A DNA stretch of 64,000 nt from Gp6-AA40 sp963742105 (GTDB taxonomy: Bacteria > Acidobacteriota > Vicinamibacteria > Vicinamibacterales > UBA2999): NCBI GenBank assembly GCA_963742105.1, contig CAVUKN010000004.1:310001-374000 (forward strand), in the 5' to 3' direction. Both the position numbers and the translations under genes were made by a program. The notes under the pieces were generated by a model. That model had not been told where the DNA came from, did no database searches, and was given only the letters and a program-made list of their open reading frames with translations. Positions 18,607 to 27,741 of the stretch are shown in pieces; the stretch's first letter is position 1; each line of letters starts with the position of its first letter.

Positions 18607-20629
18607 ATGTCCACGAGCAAACCCTCGTCGCTCTCACATCTGCTCGCGCCGGGCGCGGTGCTGGCGGTCGTGCTGATGATGGTGGTGCCGCTGCCACCGA
18701 TCCTGCTCGACCTGCTGTTGACGCTGGACATCGGCCTGGCGGTGGTGCTGCTGCTGACAGCCGTCTACGTCCAGAACCCGGTGTCCTTCTCGGTCTTCCC
18801 GTCGCTGCTCCTGCTGCTGACGCTGATCCGACTGTCGCTCAACGTCGCCTCGACGCGGCTCGTGCTGTTGAACGGTGCCAACGGGGTCGAAGCGGCCGGC
18901 CACGTGGTGATGGCGTTCGGACAGTTCGTGGTCGGCGGCAACTTCGTCGTCGGCGTGGTGGTGTTCCTGGTGCTGGTGGCGATCCAGTTCGTCGTCATCA
19001 ACCACGGCGCGGTGCGCATCTCGGAAGTGACCGCGCGATTCACTCTCGACGCGATGCCTGGGCGGCAGATGGCGATCGATGCCGACCTCAATGCCGGCGT
19101 CATTGACGAACGCGAGGCGCGCGAACGCCGCGAACGGGTGCGTCGGGAGGCGGACTTCTACGGCGCCATGGACGGCGCCATTCGCTTCACACAGCGCGAC
19201 GCGCTCGCGGCTGTTCTGATTACCGGGGTCAACATCATCGCCGGTCTCATCATCGGTGTGATGCAGCACGGCCTCGATCTGCAAACGGCCGCCGAGACCT
19301 ACACGATCCTGACGGTCGGCGAGGGACTGGTCACCGCCATCCCCGCACTGCTCGTGTCGATGGCGGGCGGCCTGATCACGACGCGAGCGGCCTCAGAATC
19401 TCATCTCGGCCAGGAAGTGGCGGAGCAATTGCTGGCGCGGCCGCGTCCGCTGGCAGCCGCCGCCGGGCTGCTGACAGCGCTGTCGCTGATTCCGGGTCTG
19501 CCCAAGCTCGCGTTCCTGACGATTGCCGCGGTGTTCGCGTTTGCGGCGCACGCCGTGCGGTCGATTCCCGAGGCCGCTCCGGAATCGGCACCGGCACCGC
19601 CGGCCGAACCCGAGCCTGTCACCGGTGTCGATCCGCTCAGCGTCGAAGTGGGCTACGCGCTGGTGTCGCTCGTGGACGAACGCCAGGGTGGAACGTTGTT
19701 GTCGCGCGTGCGCACCATCCGCCGCCAGATCGCCGGCGAAACGGGCATCGTGGTACCGCCGGTTCGCGTCGCCGACAACCTTCAGCTCGCCGCCGCGTCG
19801 ATACCGGATTCTCGTCAAGGGTGTCGAGGCCGCGTCGGGCGAGCTGTATCCCGAGCGCCTCCTGGCCATCAACTCCGGCACCAGCACGGTGCAGCTCGAC
19901 GGAGTGCAGACCCGTGAACCGGCATTCGGTCTGCCGGCAACCTGGGTCACGACCGAACAGCGAGACGAGGCGGCAGCGTCGGGCCGTACTGTAGTCGACG
20001 CGACGTCGGCGCTGGCGACACATCTCTCGGAAGTGGTGCGCACGTTCCTGCCCGACCTCGTGACGAGGCAGCAGGTGAAGGAGATGGTCGACATCGCCGG
20101 CCAGACGGCACCGAAGCTGATCGAAGAACTCGTCCCCAAGCTGGTCTCGATCGGAGACATCCAGCGTGTGCTCCGACAGTTGCTGCGCGAGCGCGTACCG
20201 GTGCGCGACCTGACGACGATCCTCGAGGCGATTGCCGACGCGTCGGCGGTGTCGAAGGACGTCGATGCGATGAACGAGGCGGTCCGCGCCGCGCTGGGAC
20301 GTGCAATCTGCCGGCAGTACCAGAACGAGAAGGGTGAGCTCACGGTCATCGCGGTGGCGCCCAGTCTCGAGGATCGCCTGCTGTCGGCGGTCGTGCGGAC
20401 GGAGCAGGGCGCGGTGCTCGCACTGACCCCGGATCAAGCGCAGAGCATCGCCTCGCGTATCGCGAAGGCGCTCGAACAGGCGCTGGCACAGCCCGTGCTC
20501 CTGTGCTCGCCGAGCCTGCGACCACATCTCTATCGATTGTTCGCCCGGGTGCTCCCGCACCTGGGCGTGCTGTCGCACAACGAAGTGCCGCCGCAGACGG
20601 CGGTCGTGGCGGTCGCGACCCTCGATTGA
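18607..20629 (+). CDS. flhA: Flagellar export gate protein FlhA (one frameshift)
   Basis: FlhA is the large export-gate subunit that docks chaperone-substrate complexes. The N-terminal half has eight membrane segments and the FHIPEP-type loop PGRQMAIDADLNAGVIDERE with ARERRERVRREADFYGAMDG. The C-terminal cytoplasmic domain follows (LAINSGTSTVQLDGVQTREP, LQLLREVPVRDL-like LRQLLRERVPVRDLTTILEA). One extra G near 19793 (CTCGCCGCCG) moves the frame just before YRILVKGVEAASGELYPERL. The span is about 674 codons. Confidence 0.95.
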
Positions 20630-20630
20630 T

Positions 20631-21611
20631 ATGCATTACAAGCGTTTTTGCCGGCCAACCTTGAAGGAAGCGCTGCGAGCGGTGCGTGACGAGCTCGGTC
20701 CGTCGGCGCTCGTCCTGTCGACGCGCAGCGTGCCTGCACGCGGTGTCCGCCGCTGGATCGGCGGCCGGTTCGTCGAGGTGACGGCGGCCATCGAGCGGGA
20801 CTCGGTGTCGGTGAGCCGGATGGCTCGGTCGGAGAACCGGCTGTCCGATCGCACTCGCGGGATCGCCGCACGCCTGCAGTCGTGCGGCCTCAACGAATCG
20901 CTGGCGACGGCGATTGCGCAGCATCCTGCGCTGGAGAAGCGCGGGGCGGGCAGCGACGTGATGCGCGAGGCTGTGGCCGAGACGCTGGCGCCATTGGTCG
21001 CCGCTGACGATTCCGCGCGCGTTGAAGTGTTCATCGGCCCTCCCGGCGCGGGAAAGACGACGACAGTCGCGAAGATTGCCGCGCAGGCGCGGACCGGACG
21101 CTCGGCGCGCCACGGTGTGGTCGCCGCTGACGGCTTCCGTGTGGGAGCCGTCGAGCAGCTGCGGCTCTACGCCGACATCATCGGTGCCCCGTTTGCGGTT
21201 GCCCGTTGCGCCGACGAGCTCACCCTTGCGCTCGGCGAGCTCAAGCGCCGTCCTGTGCTCGTGGACACCGCCGGCCGCTCACCGCGCGACGAGGGCGCCG
21301 CCGACATTCTCGATGTGTTGTCGCATCGTGACGATGTCCGCCGGCACCTGGTGCTGCCGGCCTCGACTCCGCCGTTGCAGGCACGTCGGATTCTGGAGCG
21401 TTTCGCGCCGGCGCGGCCGGACCGTCTCGTCCTGACGCGGCTCGACGAAATCGACACGCTGGCGCCCCTCGTCGACGTGCTGGTGGCGTGCGGTCTGCCG
21501 GTCTCGTATCTCACTCACGGTCAGAACGTCCCCGACGATCTGCAGCGCGCCACCCCTCGCCGGCTCACCGACTGGGTGCTCGGCGACTGCGAGTTCGGAG
21601 TATGCGCATGA
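20631..21611 (+). CDS. flhF: Flagellar SRP-type GTPase FlhF
   Basis: FlhF helps set flagellar position and number together with FlhG. The 326-residue protein starts MHYKRFCRPTLKEALRAVRD, the FlhF basic domain, and carries an SRP GTPase domain: P-loop GPPGAGKTTTVAKIAA near residue 134, AADGFRVGAVEQLRLYADII, VDTAGRSPRDE, and TRLDE for guanine recognition. It follows flhA by one base and overlaps the flhG start. Confidence 0.95.
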   Translation: MHYKRFCRPTLKEALRAVRDELGPSALVLSTRSVPARGVRRWIGGRFVEVTAAIERDSVSVSRMARSENRLSDRTRGIAARLQSCGLNESLATAIAQHPALEKRGAGSDVMREAVAETLAPLVAADDSARVEVFIGPPGAGKTTTVAKIAAQARTGRSARHGVVAADGFRVGAVEQLRLYADIIGAPFAVARCADELTLALGELKRRPVLVDTAGRSPRDEGAADILDVLSHRDDVRRHLVLPASTPPLQARRILERFAPARPDRLVLTRLDEIDTLAPLVDVLVACGLPVSYLTHGQNVPDDLQRATPRRLTDWVLGDCEFGVCA

Positions 21612-22426
21612 ACGCGGTCCGCACTCGGCCGGCGACGGTGATTGCCGTCGCTGGTGGCAAGGGAGGCGTGGGGAAGACCAACGTGGCGATCAACGTTGCC
21701 GCCGGCCTGTCACGCTACGGCCATCGCGTCGCGTTGATTGACGGTGACTTCGGTCTGGGCAGCGTTGACGTCATGCTCGGACTCACGTCCGCGGCGCACG
21801 TCGGCCATGTGCTCTCCGGCGAGCTGACGTTTTCGGCGGCCCTGCTCGACGGGCCCTGCGGTGTGCGCATCCTGCCGGCGGCGTCCGGCGTGCAGCCGCT
21901 GACTACGCTCACCGCCGAGCAGCAGAAGTGTTTCGTGGCCGCTCTGGCCGAGGCGCGTGCGACGCACGACTTCCTCGTCATCGATACTGCTCCCGGAATC
22001 GGCGACAACGTTGTGTCGCTGCTCACCCTCGCCCAGCATGTGCTTCTCGTGACGTCGACCGACCCCTCAGCCATGGTCGACGCCTACGCCGTCGCGAAGG
22101 TGCTGTGGCAGGCCGCTCCCGGCGCGCAGATCAGTCTGGTCCCGAACGGGGTACGGAACGATGCCGAGGGCCGGCAGGCGTTCCGGCAGATCGATCGGGC
22201 GGTGGTGCGATTCCTCGGTCATAACCTCGGTTACCTCGGTTCGGTGCCCGATGACCCGGCGGTGCGGGACGCCGTCAGTCAGCAGCGCGCGTTGCTCGAT
22301 CATGTTCCGGGTGCCCCGGCCAGCCGTTCACTGAGGCTGATCGCCACGCGGCTGGCGACGTTGAGCGCGGCACCAGGCGGTCTCCGCCTCGTGCCCGCGG
22401 CCTGGGGACCCGATCGATCCCGAGGT
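21602..22426 (+). CDS. flhG: Flagellar number regulator FlhG (MinD-like ATPase), continuous with FliA
   Basis: A ParA/MinD-type ATPase that restrains flagellar assembly through FlhF. The deviant Walker A AGGKGGVGKTNVAINVAAGL is complete, followed by LIDGDFGLGSVDVMLGL and DFLVIDTAPGIGDNVVSLLT. ATG 21602 overlaps the flhF stop. No stop separates it from FliA in the sequence as given: the frame runs on to 23179. In another frame an ending EVWRCA with TGA at 22440-22442 overlaps the FliA start, so a single inserted base near 22405 could have fused the two genes artificially. Confidence 0.85.
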
Positions 22427-23179
22427 ATGGCGATGCGCGTGACGGTAAGCCACGCATCGGCCAATACCGAGGAGCGCGACCGCCTCGTGATGGCACACCT
22501 GGCGCTGGTCAAGGTGCTCGCGCAGCGGCTGGCGCAGCGGCTGCCATCGCAGGTCGAGTTCAACGAGCTGATCAGCGTTGGCGTGCTCGGGTTGATCGAA
22601 GCGGCCAACCGCTACGAGCCGGCGCTCGGCGTTCCCTTCGAGGCGTTCGCCCGCCGCCGCGTCCATGGCGCGATGCTCGATTCGCTGCGGGGCCTGGACT
22701 GGGCCCCGCGATCGTTGCGACGCCTCCGTCGTGATGTCGACACCGCGATCGCGCGCCTGCGGGGTGAGCTCAGGCGCGAGCCTCAGGAGTCCGAGATCGC
22801 CGCGGCGATGCAGCTGTCGACGGCGGAACTGCAGAAGGCCCTCGAACAGCTGCGCGCGCTCGAAGTCGCGACGCTGCGCCCGCTGGATGCGCCCGGTGCG
22901 GACGGGGAGTCGCTGCTCGACGTCGCCATCGATCCCGGTGAAGGGCCGGCGGTCCAGTACGAGCGCGGAGAGCTGCGGCGGCGGCTGGCGGCGGCGATCC
23001 AGACGCTGCCCGAGCGCGAGCGCAAGATCCTGTCGCTCTCCTACGAGCACGAATTGACGCTCGCCGAAATCAGCCGCGTGCTCGGGGTGTCGGAGTCGCG
23101 CGTCTGTCAGCTGCGTTCGCTGGCGGTGTCGCGCCTGCGTTCCGCTCTTGCCGACAAGGCGCGCGAGGCGGTGGCATGA
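22427..23179 (+). CDS. fliA: Sigma-28 RNA polymerase sigma factor FliA
   Basis: Directs late flagellar transcription. Sigma region 2 reads MAHLALVKVLAQRLAQRLPS, then FNELISVGVLGLIEAANRYE and PFEAFARRRVHGAMLDSLRG. Region 3 follows with REPQESEIAAAMQLS, and region 4 with LPERERKILSLSYEHELTLA and EISRVLGVSESRVCQLRSLA. ATG 22427 stands behind a CGAGG sequence; ATG 22433 is the alternative. The frame is continuous with flhG. Four matching promoters are visible in this window (693, 4070, 30376 and the fliC promoter at 38396). FlgM at 30.4 kb is its expected inhibitor. Confidence 0.92.
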   Translation: MAMRVTVSHASANTEERDRLVMAHLALVKVLAQRLAQRLPSQVEFNELISVGVLGLIEAANRYEPALGVPFEAFARRRVHGAMLDSLRGLDWAPRSLRRLRRDVDTAIARLRGELRREPQESEIAAAMQLSTAELQKALEQLRALEVATLRPLDAPGADGESLLDVAIDPGEGPAVQYERGELRRRLAAAIQTLPERERKILSLSYEHELTLAEISRVLGVSESRVCQLRSLAVSRLRSALADKAREAVA

Positions 23180-24117
23180 CGAACCGTCTGGTGACCAAGG
23201 CGGAGTTCGACGCGATCCTCGCGCCGGGCGACAGCGCGGCCGTGACCCGCTACGATTTCCGCCGCCCGGACCGGGTGAGCTCGCAGCAGCTGCGCTCCGT
23301 TCAGCTGCTCCATGAGGGCTTCGCCAACGACGCGGGAACGTGGCTGTCGGCGTTCCTGCGGACCACCACCGAACTGCAGCTGGTGGATCTGGATCAGATG
23401 TCGTGCAGCGAGTTTGTGTCGTCGCTGCCCGAGTTTACCGCCGCGTACGCGCTCGCGATCGCGTCGATCGACGCCTATCCGACGCTGGCGCTCAGCCCTG
23501 ACGCCGCCTTCACCATGGTGGACCGGATTCTCGGGGGCGTCGGCGCGAACGAGGCGCCGAAACGGCCACTCACCGAAATCGAGCAGAACGTCGTCGATTC
23601 GGTGATCAAGCTGTTGCTCGATCAGTTGACAGCGGCGTGGCGCAGCGTCGGCGCGCAGTTCGCGATACATGCGCGCGACACCCGACCGGCGATGCTGCCG
23701 ATGGCACGACCGAACGAGATCGTGGTCGTGCTGTCGTTCACACTGCGGGTGTCCGACACGCGCGGAACCCTTCGCCTGTCGATCCCTGCTTCGGTGTTCG
23801 ATGCGGTCGGCGACGCGTTCGTCAAGGCGCCGCCGGATGCCCCTCGCTCCCGCAGCGACGAGCAGACAGCATGGCTGCACGCCAATCTCGCCCGCATGAC
23901 GCTTTCGGTGACGGCGCAGCTCGAGACGATGGTCGCCGCCCGCGACCTGGTGGATCTGGCGCCGGGCATGGTGCTCGCCCTCGGCCACCAGTCCAACCAG
24001 CCGGTCACCGTGAACATCGGTGGATCGCCCGCGTTCACCGGCCGTGTCGTCGTCCACAACAGCGGCCTGGCCATCAGCGTCGATCGCGAAACTTCTGAAA
24101 GTGGATTGCAGGACTGA
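23176..24117 (+). CDS. fliM: Flagellar motor switch protein FliM
   Basis: A 313-residue C-ring protein. It has the N-terminal CheY-binding-like motif LVTKAEFDAIL, a middle CheC-like domain (LALSPDAAFTMVDRILGG) and a C-terminal SpoA domain (LETMVAARDLVDLAPGMVLA, INIGG-like VNIGGSPAFTGRVV). Its ATG overlaps the fliA stop. No che genes are in the window, so the CheY that would bind here is encoded elsewhere. The frame is intact. Confidence 0.95.
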   Translation: MTNRLVTKAEFDAILAPGDSAAVTRYDFRRPDRVSSQQLRSVQLLHEGFANDAGTWLSAFLRTTTELQLVDLDQMSCSEFVSSLPEFTAAYALAIASIDAYPTLALSPDAAFTMVDRILGGVGANEAPKRPLTEIEQNVVDSVIKLLLDQLTAAWRSVGAQFAIHARDTRPAMLPMARPNEIVVVLSFTLRVSDTRGTLRLSIPASVFDAVGDAFVKAPPDAPRSRSDEQTAWLHANLARMTLSVTAQLETMVAARDLVDLAPGMVLALGHQSNQPVTVNIGGSPAFTGRVVVHNSGLAISVDRETSESGLQD

Positions 24118-24119
24118 CT

Positions 24120-24833
24120 ATGACTCACAACCCGCAGGCATTGCTCGAACAGCTTCGACGCGTCCTGGCCAGCGCGCTCGGTGCCCCCGTGCAACTGGTG
24201 CCCGGAACCATGGCGGCCTCCGGCTGGCGCCTCCGCGTGAGCGTGGCGGGCGAGCAGGCGTTGAATCTGACGTTCGACGCAGAGGGGGCGACCGCGCTCG
24301 CAGCGGCGATGGGGAGCGGTACGCCGAAACCCGAGGACATCGCGGCCGCTCTGCGCGAGCTGTGCAGCCATGCATTTGCGGGAACCGCTGCCGACGGCGC
24401 AGACGTGCAGATCAGCGCTGCGCAGCCAGTGGAAGAGTCGCCGGTGCAGGGCATCACCGTCGTCGGCCTGAGCTGCGACAAGCTGACCGCACCGCTGGCG
24501 GTCAGCCTGGGCCGTGATGCCCTGGCCGATTCGAATAGGGCCGCCACTGTGAAGACGGAACGCAACGAGCCCGGACGTCTCGGGGTGCTGATGGACATCG
24601 AGCTGCCGATGGTGGTGCGGTTCGGTTGCACCGACATGCCACTCAAGGCGCTGTCCAATCTCGGACCCGGCTCGCTGATCGATCTGTCTCGCGCTCCCGA
24701 GGATCCAGTTGAAGTGCTCGTGGGCGGTCGTGTCGTCGCGCACGGCGAAGTTGTCGTGGTGTCCGGCAGCTACGGCATCCGGATCGTCGATGTCGTCGAG
24801 GGCCGGTCGCAGGCACTTGGGATCGAGGCATAA
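24120..24833 (+). CDS. fliN: Flagellar motor switch protein FliN (long form)
   Basis: A 237-residue protein whose C-terminal SpoA domain (MDIELPMVVRFGCTDMPLKA, LGPGSLIDLSR, GGRVVAHGEVVVVSGSYGIR) is the FliN core that completes the C ring. The N-terminal 150 residues resemble a degenerate CheC/FliY-type or FliM-middle-like module (LNLTFDAEGATALAAAMGS, DIAALRELCSHAF-like). It follows fliM by 2 bases. A second SpoA domain occurs in the FliO fusion at 15.3 kb. Confidence 0.9.
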   Translation: MTHNPQALLEQLRRVLASALGAPVQLVPGTMAASGWRLRVSVAGEQALNLTFDAEGATALAAAMGSGTPKPEDIAAALRELCSHAFAGTAADGADVQISAAQPVEESPVQGITVVGLSCDKLTAPLAVSLGRDALADSNRAATVKTERNEPGRLGVLMDIELPMVVRFGCTDMPLKALSNLGPGSLIDLSRAPEDPVEVLVGGRVVAHGEVVVVSGSYGIRIVDVVEGRSQALGIEA

Positions 24834-24834
24834 G

Positions 24835-25278
24835 GTGAACGAACTCTTTTCAGCGGGTCGCGATTTTGCTGGCTGGGCGCAGGCGCATCTCGTCGTCGCC
24901 GTGATCGGCGGGATCGTGGTGACTGCGCCACTCGTCGCGTGCTGGTGGATGGCGCGGCGGACGCTTGCGGCCTCCCGCGCAGGCGTGCGCCAGGTCGAGC
25001 GGCGATTATCGCAGCTCTCGTCCGCCGTGGAACTTCTCACGGACACGACCGAATCCGGATTGCAGGCCGCCTTTACCGAGATTCAGCACCTGTCGAAGAC
25101 CGGCATTCAGCGGATGACAAAGCAGGGTGGACTGCAGACGCGGGTGCGCCGGGCGGCGCGCAAGGGCCGGACCGCACGCGATATCGCGATCAGCGAGGGC
25201 GTATCCGAAGGAGAAGTGCGGCTGCGGCTGACGTTCGCCGGGAAGCATGAACAAGGAATTGACGAACTGACGAATTGA
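24835..25278 (+). CDS. Small membrane protein with helix-turn-helix-like tail in the flagellar operon
   Basis: 147 residues from GTG 24835, which lies one base after the fliN stop. One membrane segment (residues about 19-41, VVAVIGGIVVTAPLVACWWM) is followed by a predicted coiled coil (RQVERRLSQLSSAVELL) and a C-terminal patch GRTARDIAISEGVSEGEVRL that looks like a small helix-turn-helix. The layout resembles DUF2802-type proteins often seen in flagellar operons; that link is from memory of the layout and not firm. The last residues (GIDELTN) are encoded by an octamer repeat. Function unknown. Confidence 0.6.
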   Translation: MNELFSAGRDFAGWAQAHLVVAVIGGIVVTAPLVACWWMARRTLAASRAGVRQVERRLSQLSSAVELLTDTTESGLQAAFTEIQHLSKTGIQRMTKQGGLQTRVRRAARKGRTARDIAISEGVSEGEVRLRLTFAGKHEQGIDELTN

Positions 25279-25380
25279 CGGATTGACGAATTGGATTGCG
25301 ATTGACGGATTCAGACGAGCCCCACTCAACCAATCCCGCAATCAATTCGTCAATCCGTCAATCCGTCAATTCGTCAATTC
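25257..25380. repeat. Inverted octamer tandem repeat
   Basis: Four to five copies of TGACGAAT/TGACGGAT at 25257-25313 face the same number of inverted copies (ATTCGTCA/ATCCGTCA) at 25332-25380. The pair can fold into a hairpin of about 40 bp. It contains the stop of the upstream gene and lies between the fliL operon and flgF, 25 bases before the flgF start. Confidence 0.85.
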
Positions 25381-25405
25381 CACAACAAAGATCTGGAGTA
25401 TCGCG

Positions 25406-26125
25406 ATGTCCGGAGGGATGTACACAGCGCTCAGCGGCATGACGGTCAAGCTGGCCGATCTCGATCGAGTCGCCACCGATCTCGCCAACGTGAATACGTC
25501 CGGCTACAAGACGGAGCGGGCGGCGGCAGGCGCCGCGGAGCGCAATCAGTTTCGTCGCGATCTCGACTCCGCGATCGACGTGATGACCGCCGGCCGCAAG
25601 CTCGATTTCCGGCCCGGACAGATCGCGCCGACAGGTCGCGATCTCGACGTCGCGCTGGAAGGCAATGGCTTCTTCGTCATCCAGACGCCGCAAGGAGAGC
25701 GCTACACGCGCGACGGCGGATTCGTCCGCCGCGGTGACGGCATCCTGGCCACCCGTGACGGGATTCCGGTCGTCGGGGAGGACGGCGACATCCACGTCGG
25801 GGATGGCGCGATAAAAATCGGAGAAGACGGCACTGTTCGCGTCGGCGACGCGGTGGCAGGCCGTTTGAAAGTTGTCGCCTTCGACGCTCCAGGCAACCTT
25901 GTGCGCGAGTCCGGTGCGCGTTTTCGCGCGACCGACGGCAGCACGCCCGCCGCATCCGACGCTCGCGTGGTCGGCGGCTCGCTCGAGGCCGCCAACGTCT
26001 CCGTGGTCGAACGGATGGCCACGCTGACGGAAATTTCACGGGCGTTCGAAGGGCTGCAGCGCGGCATCTCGATGATCGCCAACGACCTGGACGGCCGGGC
26101 TATTTCGGAATTCGGCAGACGGTGA
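25406..26125 (+). CDS. flgF: Flagellar proximal rod protein FlgF
   Basis: A 239-residue rod protein. Motifs: MYTALSGMTVKLADLDRVAT, DLANVNTSGYKTER near residues 31-44, VALEGNGFFVIQTPQGERYT, and the C-terminal VSVVERMATLTEISRAFEGL. ATG 25406 has a Shine-Dalgarno TCTGGAGTA nine bases upstream. The frame is intact. It starts the flgF-flgG-flgA-flgH-flgI-flgJ block. Confidence 0.95.
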   Translation: MSGGMYTALSGMTVKLADLDRVATDLANVNTSGYKTERAAAGAAERNQFRRDLDSAIDVMTAGRKLDFRPGQIAPTGRDLDVALEGNGFFVIQTPQGERYTRDGGFVRRGDGILATRDGIPVVGEDGDIHVGDGAIKIGEDGTVRVGDAVAGRLKVVAFDAPGNLVRESGARFRATDGSTPAASDARVVGGSLEAANVSVVERMATLTEISRAFEGLQRGISMIANDLDGRAISEFGRR

Positions 26126-26128
26126 CGG

Positions 26129-26245
26129 ATCTTGAGGCGGGCCAAGCGGCCCTGAAGGGCCGCCCTACGACGGACTTGAGGTGGCGGCCCTGAAGGGCCG
26201 CCCTACGACAGACCTGAAGGGCCGCCCTACGGCGGGCCCGACAAG
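26129..26245. repeat. GC palindromes between flgF and flgG
   Basis: Three copies of a palindrome built on GGCGGCCCTGAAGGGCCGCC (best copy 26183-26202; others at 26146-26163 and 26213-26230), each followed by CTACG. Similar palindromes with TGAA or TTCA loops occur at 14602, 45060, 45112 and 57836, so this is a dispersed REP-like family. Confidence 0.75.
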
Positions 26246-26281
26246 GTCGTCCCACGTCGGCGCGAGGAAGACGGAGAGACG

Positions 26282-27067
26282 ATGCGAGCACTCTACACGG
26301 CCGCGAGCGGCATGAACGCGCAGCAGGCCAATATCGACAACGTGGCGAACAACCTCGCCAACGTGAACACGGTCGGATTCAAGAAAAGCCGTATCGACTT
26401 CGAGGATCTCGTCTACCAGCAGATCACCGCGCCAGGGACGCCGACGTCACAGGATGCGCAGGCGCCGCTCGGCCTCGAGTCGGGGCTTGGCACGCGCGCC
26501 GTGGCAACGGTCCGCAACTTCGCCGCCGGCAACCTGCGCAGCACGAGCAGCCCGTTCGACCTGGCGATCGAAGGCAACGGCTTCTTCCAGGTGGCGCTGC
26601 CCAGCGGAGAAACCGGCTACACCCGTGCCGGTTCACTGCACGCGAATGCCGAGGGCCAGCTGGTCACGTCCGACGGTTACGCGCTGCAGCCCGAGATCTC
26701 CATTCCAGCCAATGCTCAGTCGATCACCATTTCCAAGGACGGCATCGTGTCGGTGTCGGTCCCGGGACAGCCGGAGCCGCAGCAGGTCGGCAACCTCGAG
26801 CTGGCGACGTTCCAGAATCCGGCCGGCCTGCAGGCTCTCGGCGGGAACGTCTATGCCGTGACATCCGCGTCCGGTGATCCCACGACTGGCGTTCCTGGCG
26901 TGGACGGGATGGGGACGATCGCGCAGGGATTCCTCGAGGAATCGAACGTCAGCGTCGTCGAGGAGATGGTGCAGATGATTCTCGGCCAGCGCGCCTACGA
27001 GGCGAATTCCCGGGTGATCCGTGCTGCGGACGAAATGCTGCAGCAGGTCAACAACCTCTCGCGGTAG
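26282..27067 (+). CDS. flgG: Flagellar distal rod protein FlgG
   Basis: A 261-residue distal rod protein. The start MRALYTAASGMNAQQANIDN, NNLANVNTVGFKKSRIDFED and the FlgG-specific insert LVYQQITAPGT are present, with LAIEGNGFFQVALPSGETGY and C-terminal EEMVQMILGQRAYEANSRVI. An AGACGGAGAG Shine-Dalgarno region precedes ATG 26282. Length and motifs are typical. Confidence 0.97.
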   Translation: MRALYTAASGMNAQQANIDNVANNLANVNTVGFKKSRIDFEDLVYQQITAPGTPTSQDAQAPLGLESGLGTRAVATVRNFAAGNLRSTSSPFDLAIEGNGFFQVALPSGETGYTRAGSLHANAEGQLVTSDGYALQPEISIPANAQSITISKDGIVSVSVPGQPEPQQVGNLELATFQNPAGLQALGGNVYAVTSASGDPTTGVPGVDGMGTIAQGFLEESNVSVVEEMVQMILGQRAYEANSRVIRAADEMLQQVNNLSR

Positions 27068-27072
27068 GGCTG

Positions 27073-27741
27073 ATGAACTCGCGAAGCTGGGTGTGTGCCG
27101 CGCTGCTCGTGGTGCCGGCGGGTGTATCGACCGCCGGCGTCGACGATGCCGGAATGGTCCGCTCGGTCATCGCGACGTCGGTCTCGTCGCGTCTGGGCGA
27201 ACACGCGCGAGTCACAGTCGAACTGCTGCAGGCGCCCGGCATTGCCGGCGCGGTGGCCGCTTCGGCGCTTCCGGGAACGCGCGTGGGAATGCCCGCCCGG
27301 TTTCTGCTCACGCTTGCTGACGGCCGTCGCGTGTCGGCGGTCGCCCGCGTCACTGCCGATGCACGTCATCTTGTCGCCGCGCGGAACGTGCCGCGGAATA
27401 CAGAACTGACCGCCGATGACGTGCAATGGGTGGACGGGCCTATCAACGGCCAGCTGTTCGACCCGCTGCCGTCGGCTGGACAGGTCCTGGGCGCCCGGGC
27501 GCGGCGGGCGATCGCTCGTGGAGAAGTCATCACTGCAACGGTCGTCAAAATGCCGCCGGCGGTACGCGCCGGCGACCCGGTCACCATGGTCATCCGGGCC
27601 GGCACGATGGAAGTGCGCGGACCCGGCCGCGCGGTGAGCAGCGGCGCGGTCGGCGATGTCATCCGCGTCATGCGGCCGGCGCATCGCGAGCCGCTGCGCG
27701 GGCGGATCGTCGAACCTGCTGTCGTGGAGATCCTGAGATGA
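27073..27741 (+). CDS. flgA: P-ring assembly chaperone FlgA
   Basis: A periplasmic chaperone for FlgI. A signal peptide (residues 1-21, VCAALLVVPAGVSTAG) is followed by a SAF-like domain: LVAARNVPRNTELTADDVQW, LGARARRAIARGEVITATVV and the FlgA ending GDPVTMVIRAGTMEVRG with VGDVIRV. 222 residues. The stop overlaps the flgH start (ATGA). Confidence 0.92.
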   Translation: MNSRSWVCAALLVVPAGVSTAGVDDAGMVRSVIATSVSSRLGEHARVTVELLQAPGIAGAVAASALPGTRVGMPARFLLTLADGRRVSAVARVTADARHLVAARNVPRNTELTADDVQWVDGPINGQLFDPLPSAGQVLGARARRAIARGEVITATVVKMPPAVRAGDPVTMVIRAGTMEVRGPGRAVSSGAVGDVIRVMRPAHREPLRGRIVEPAVVEILR

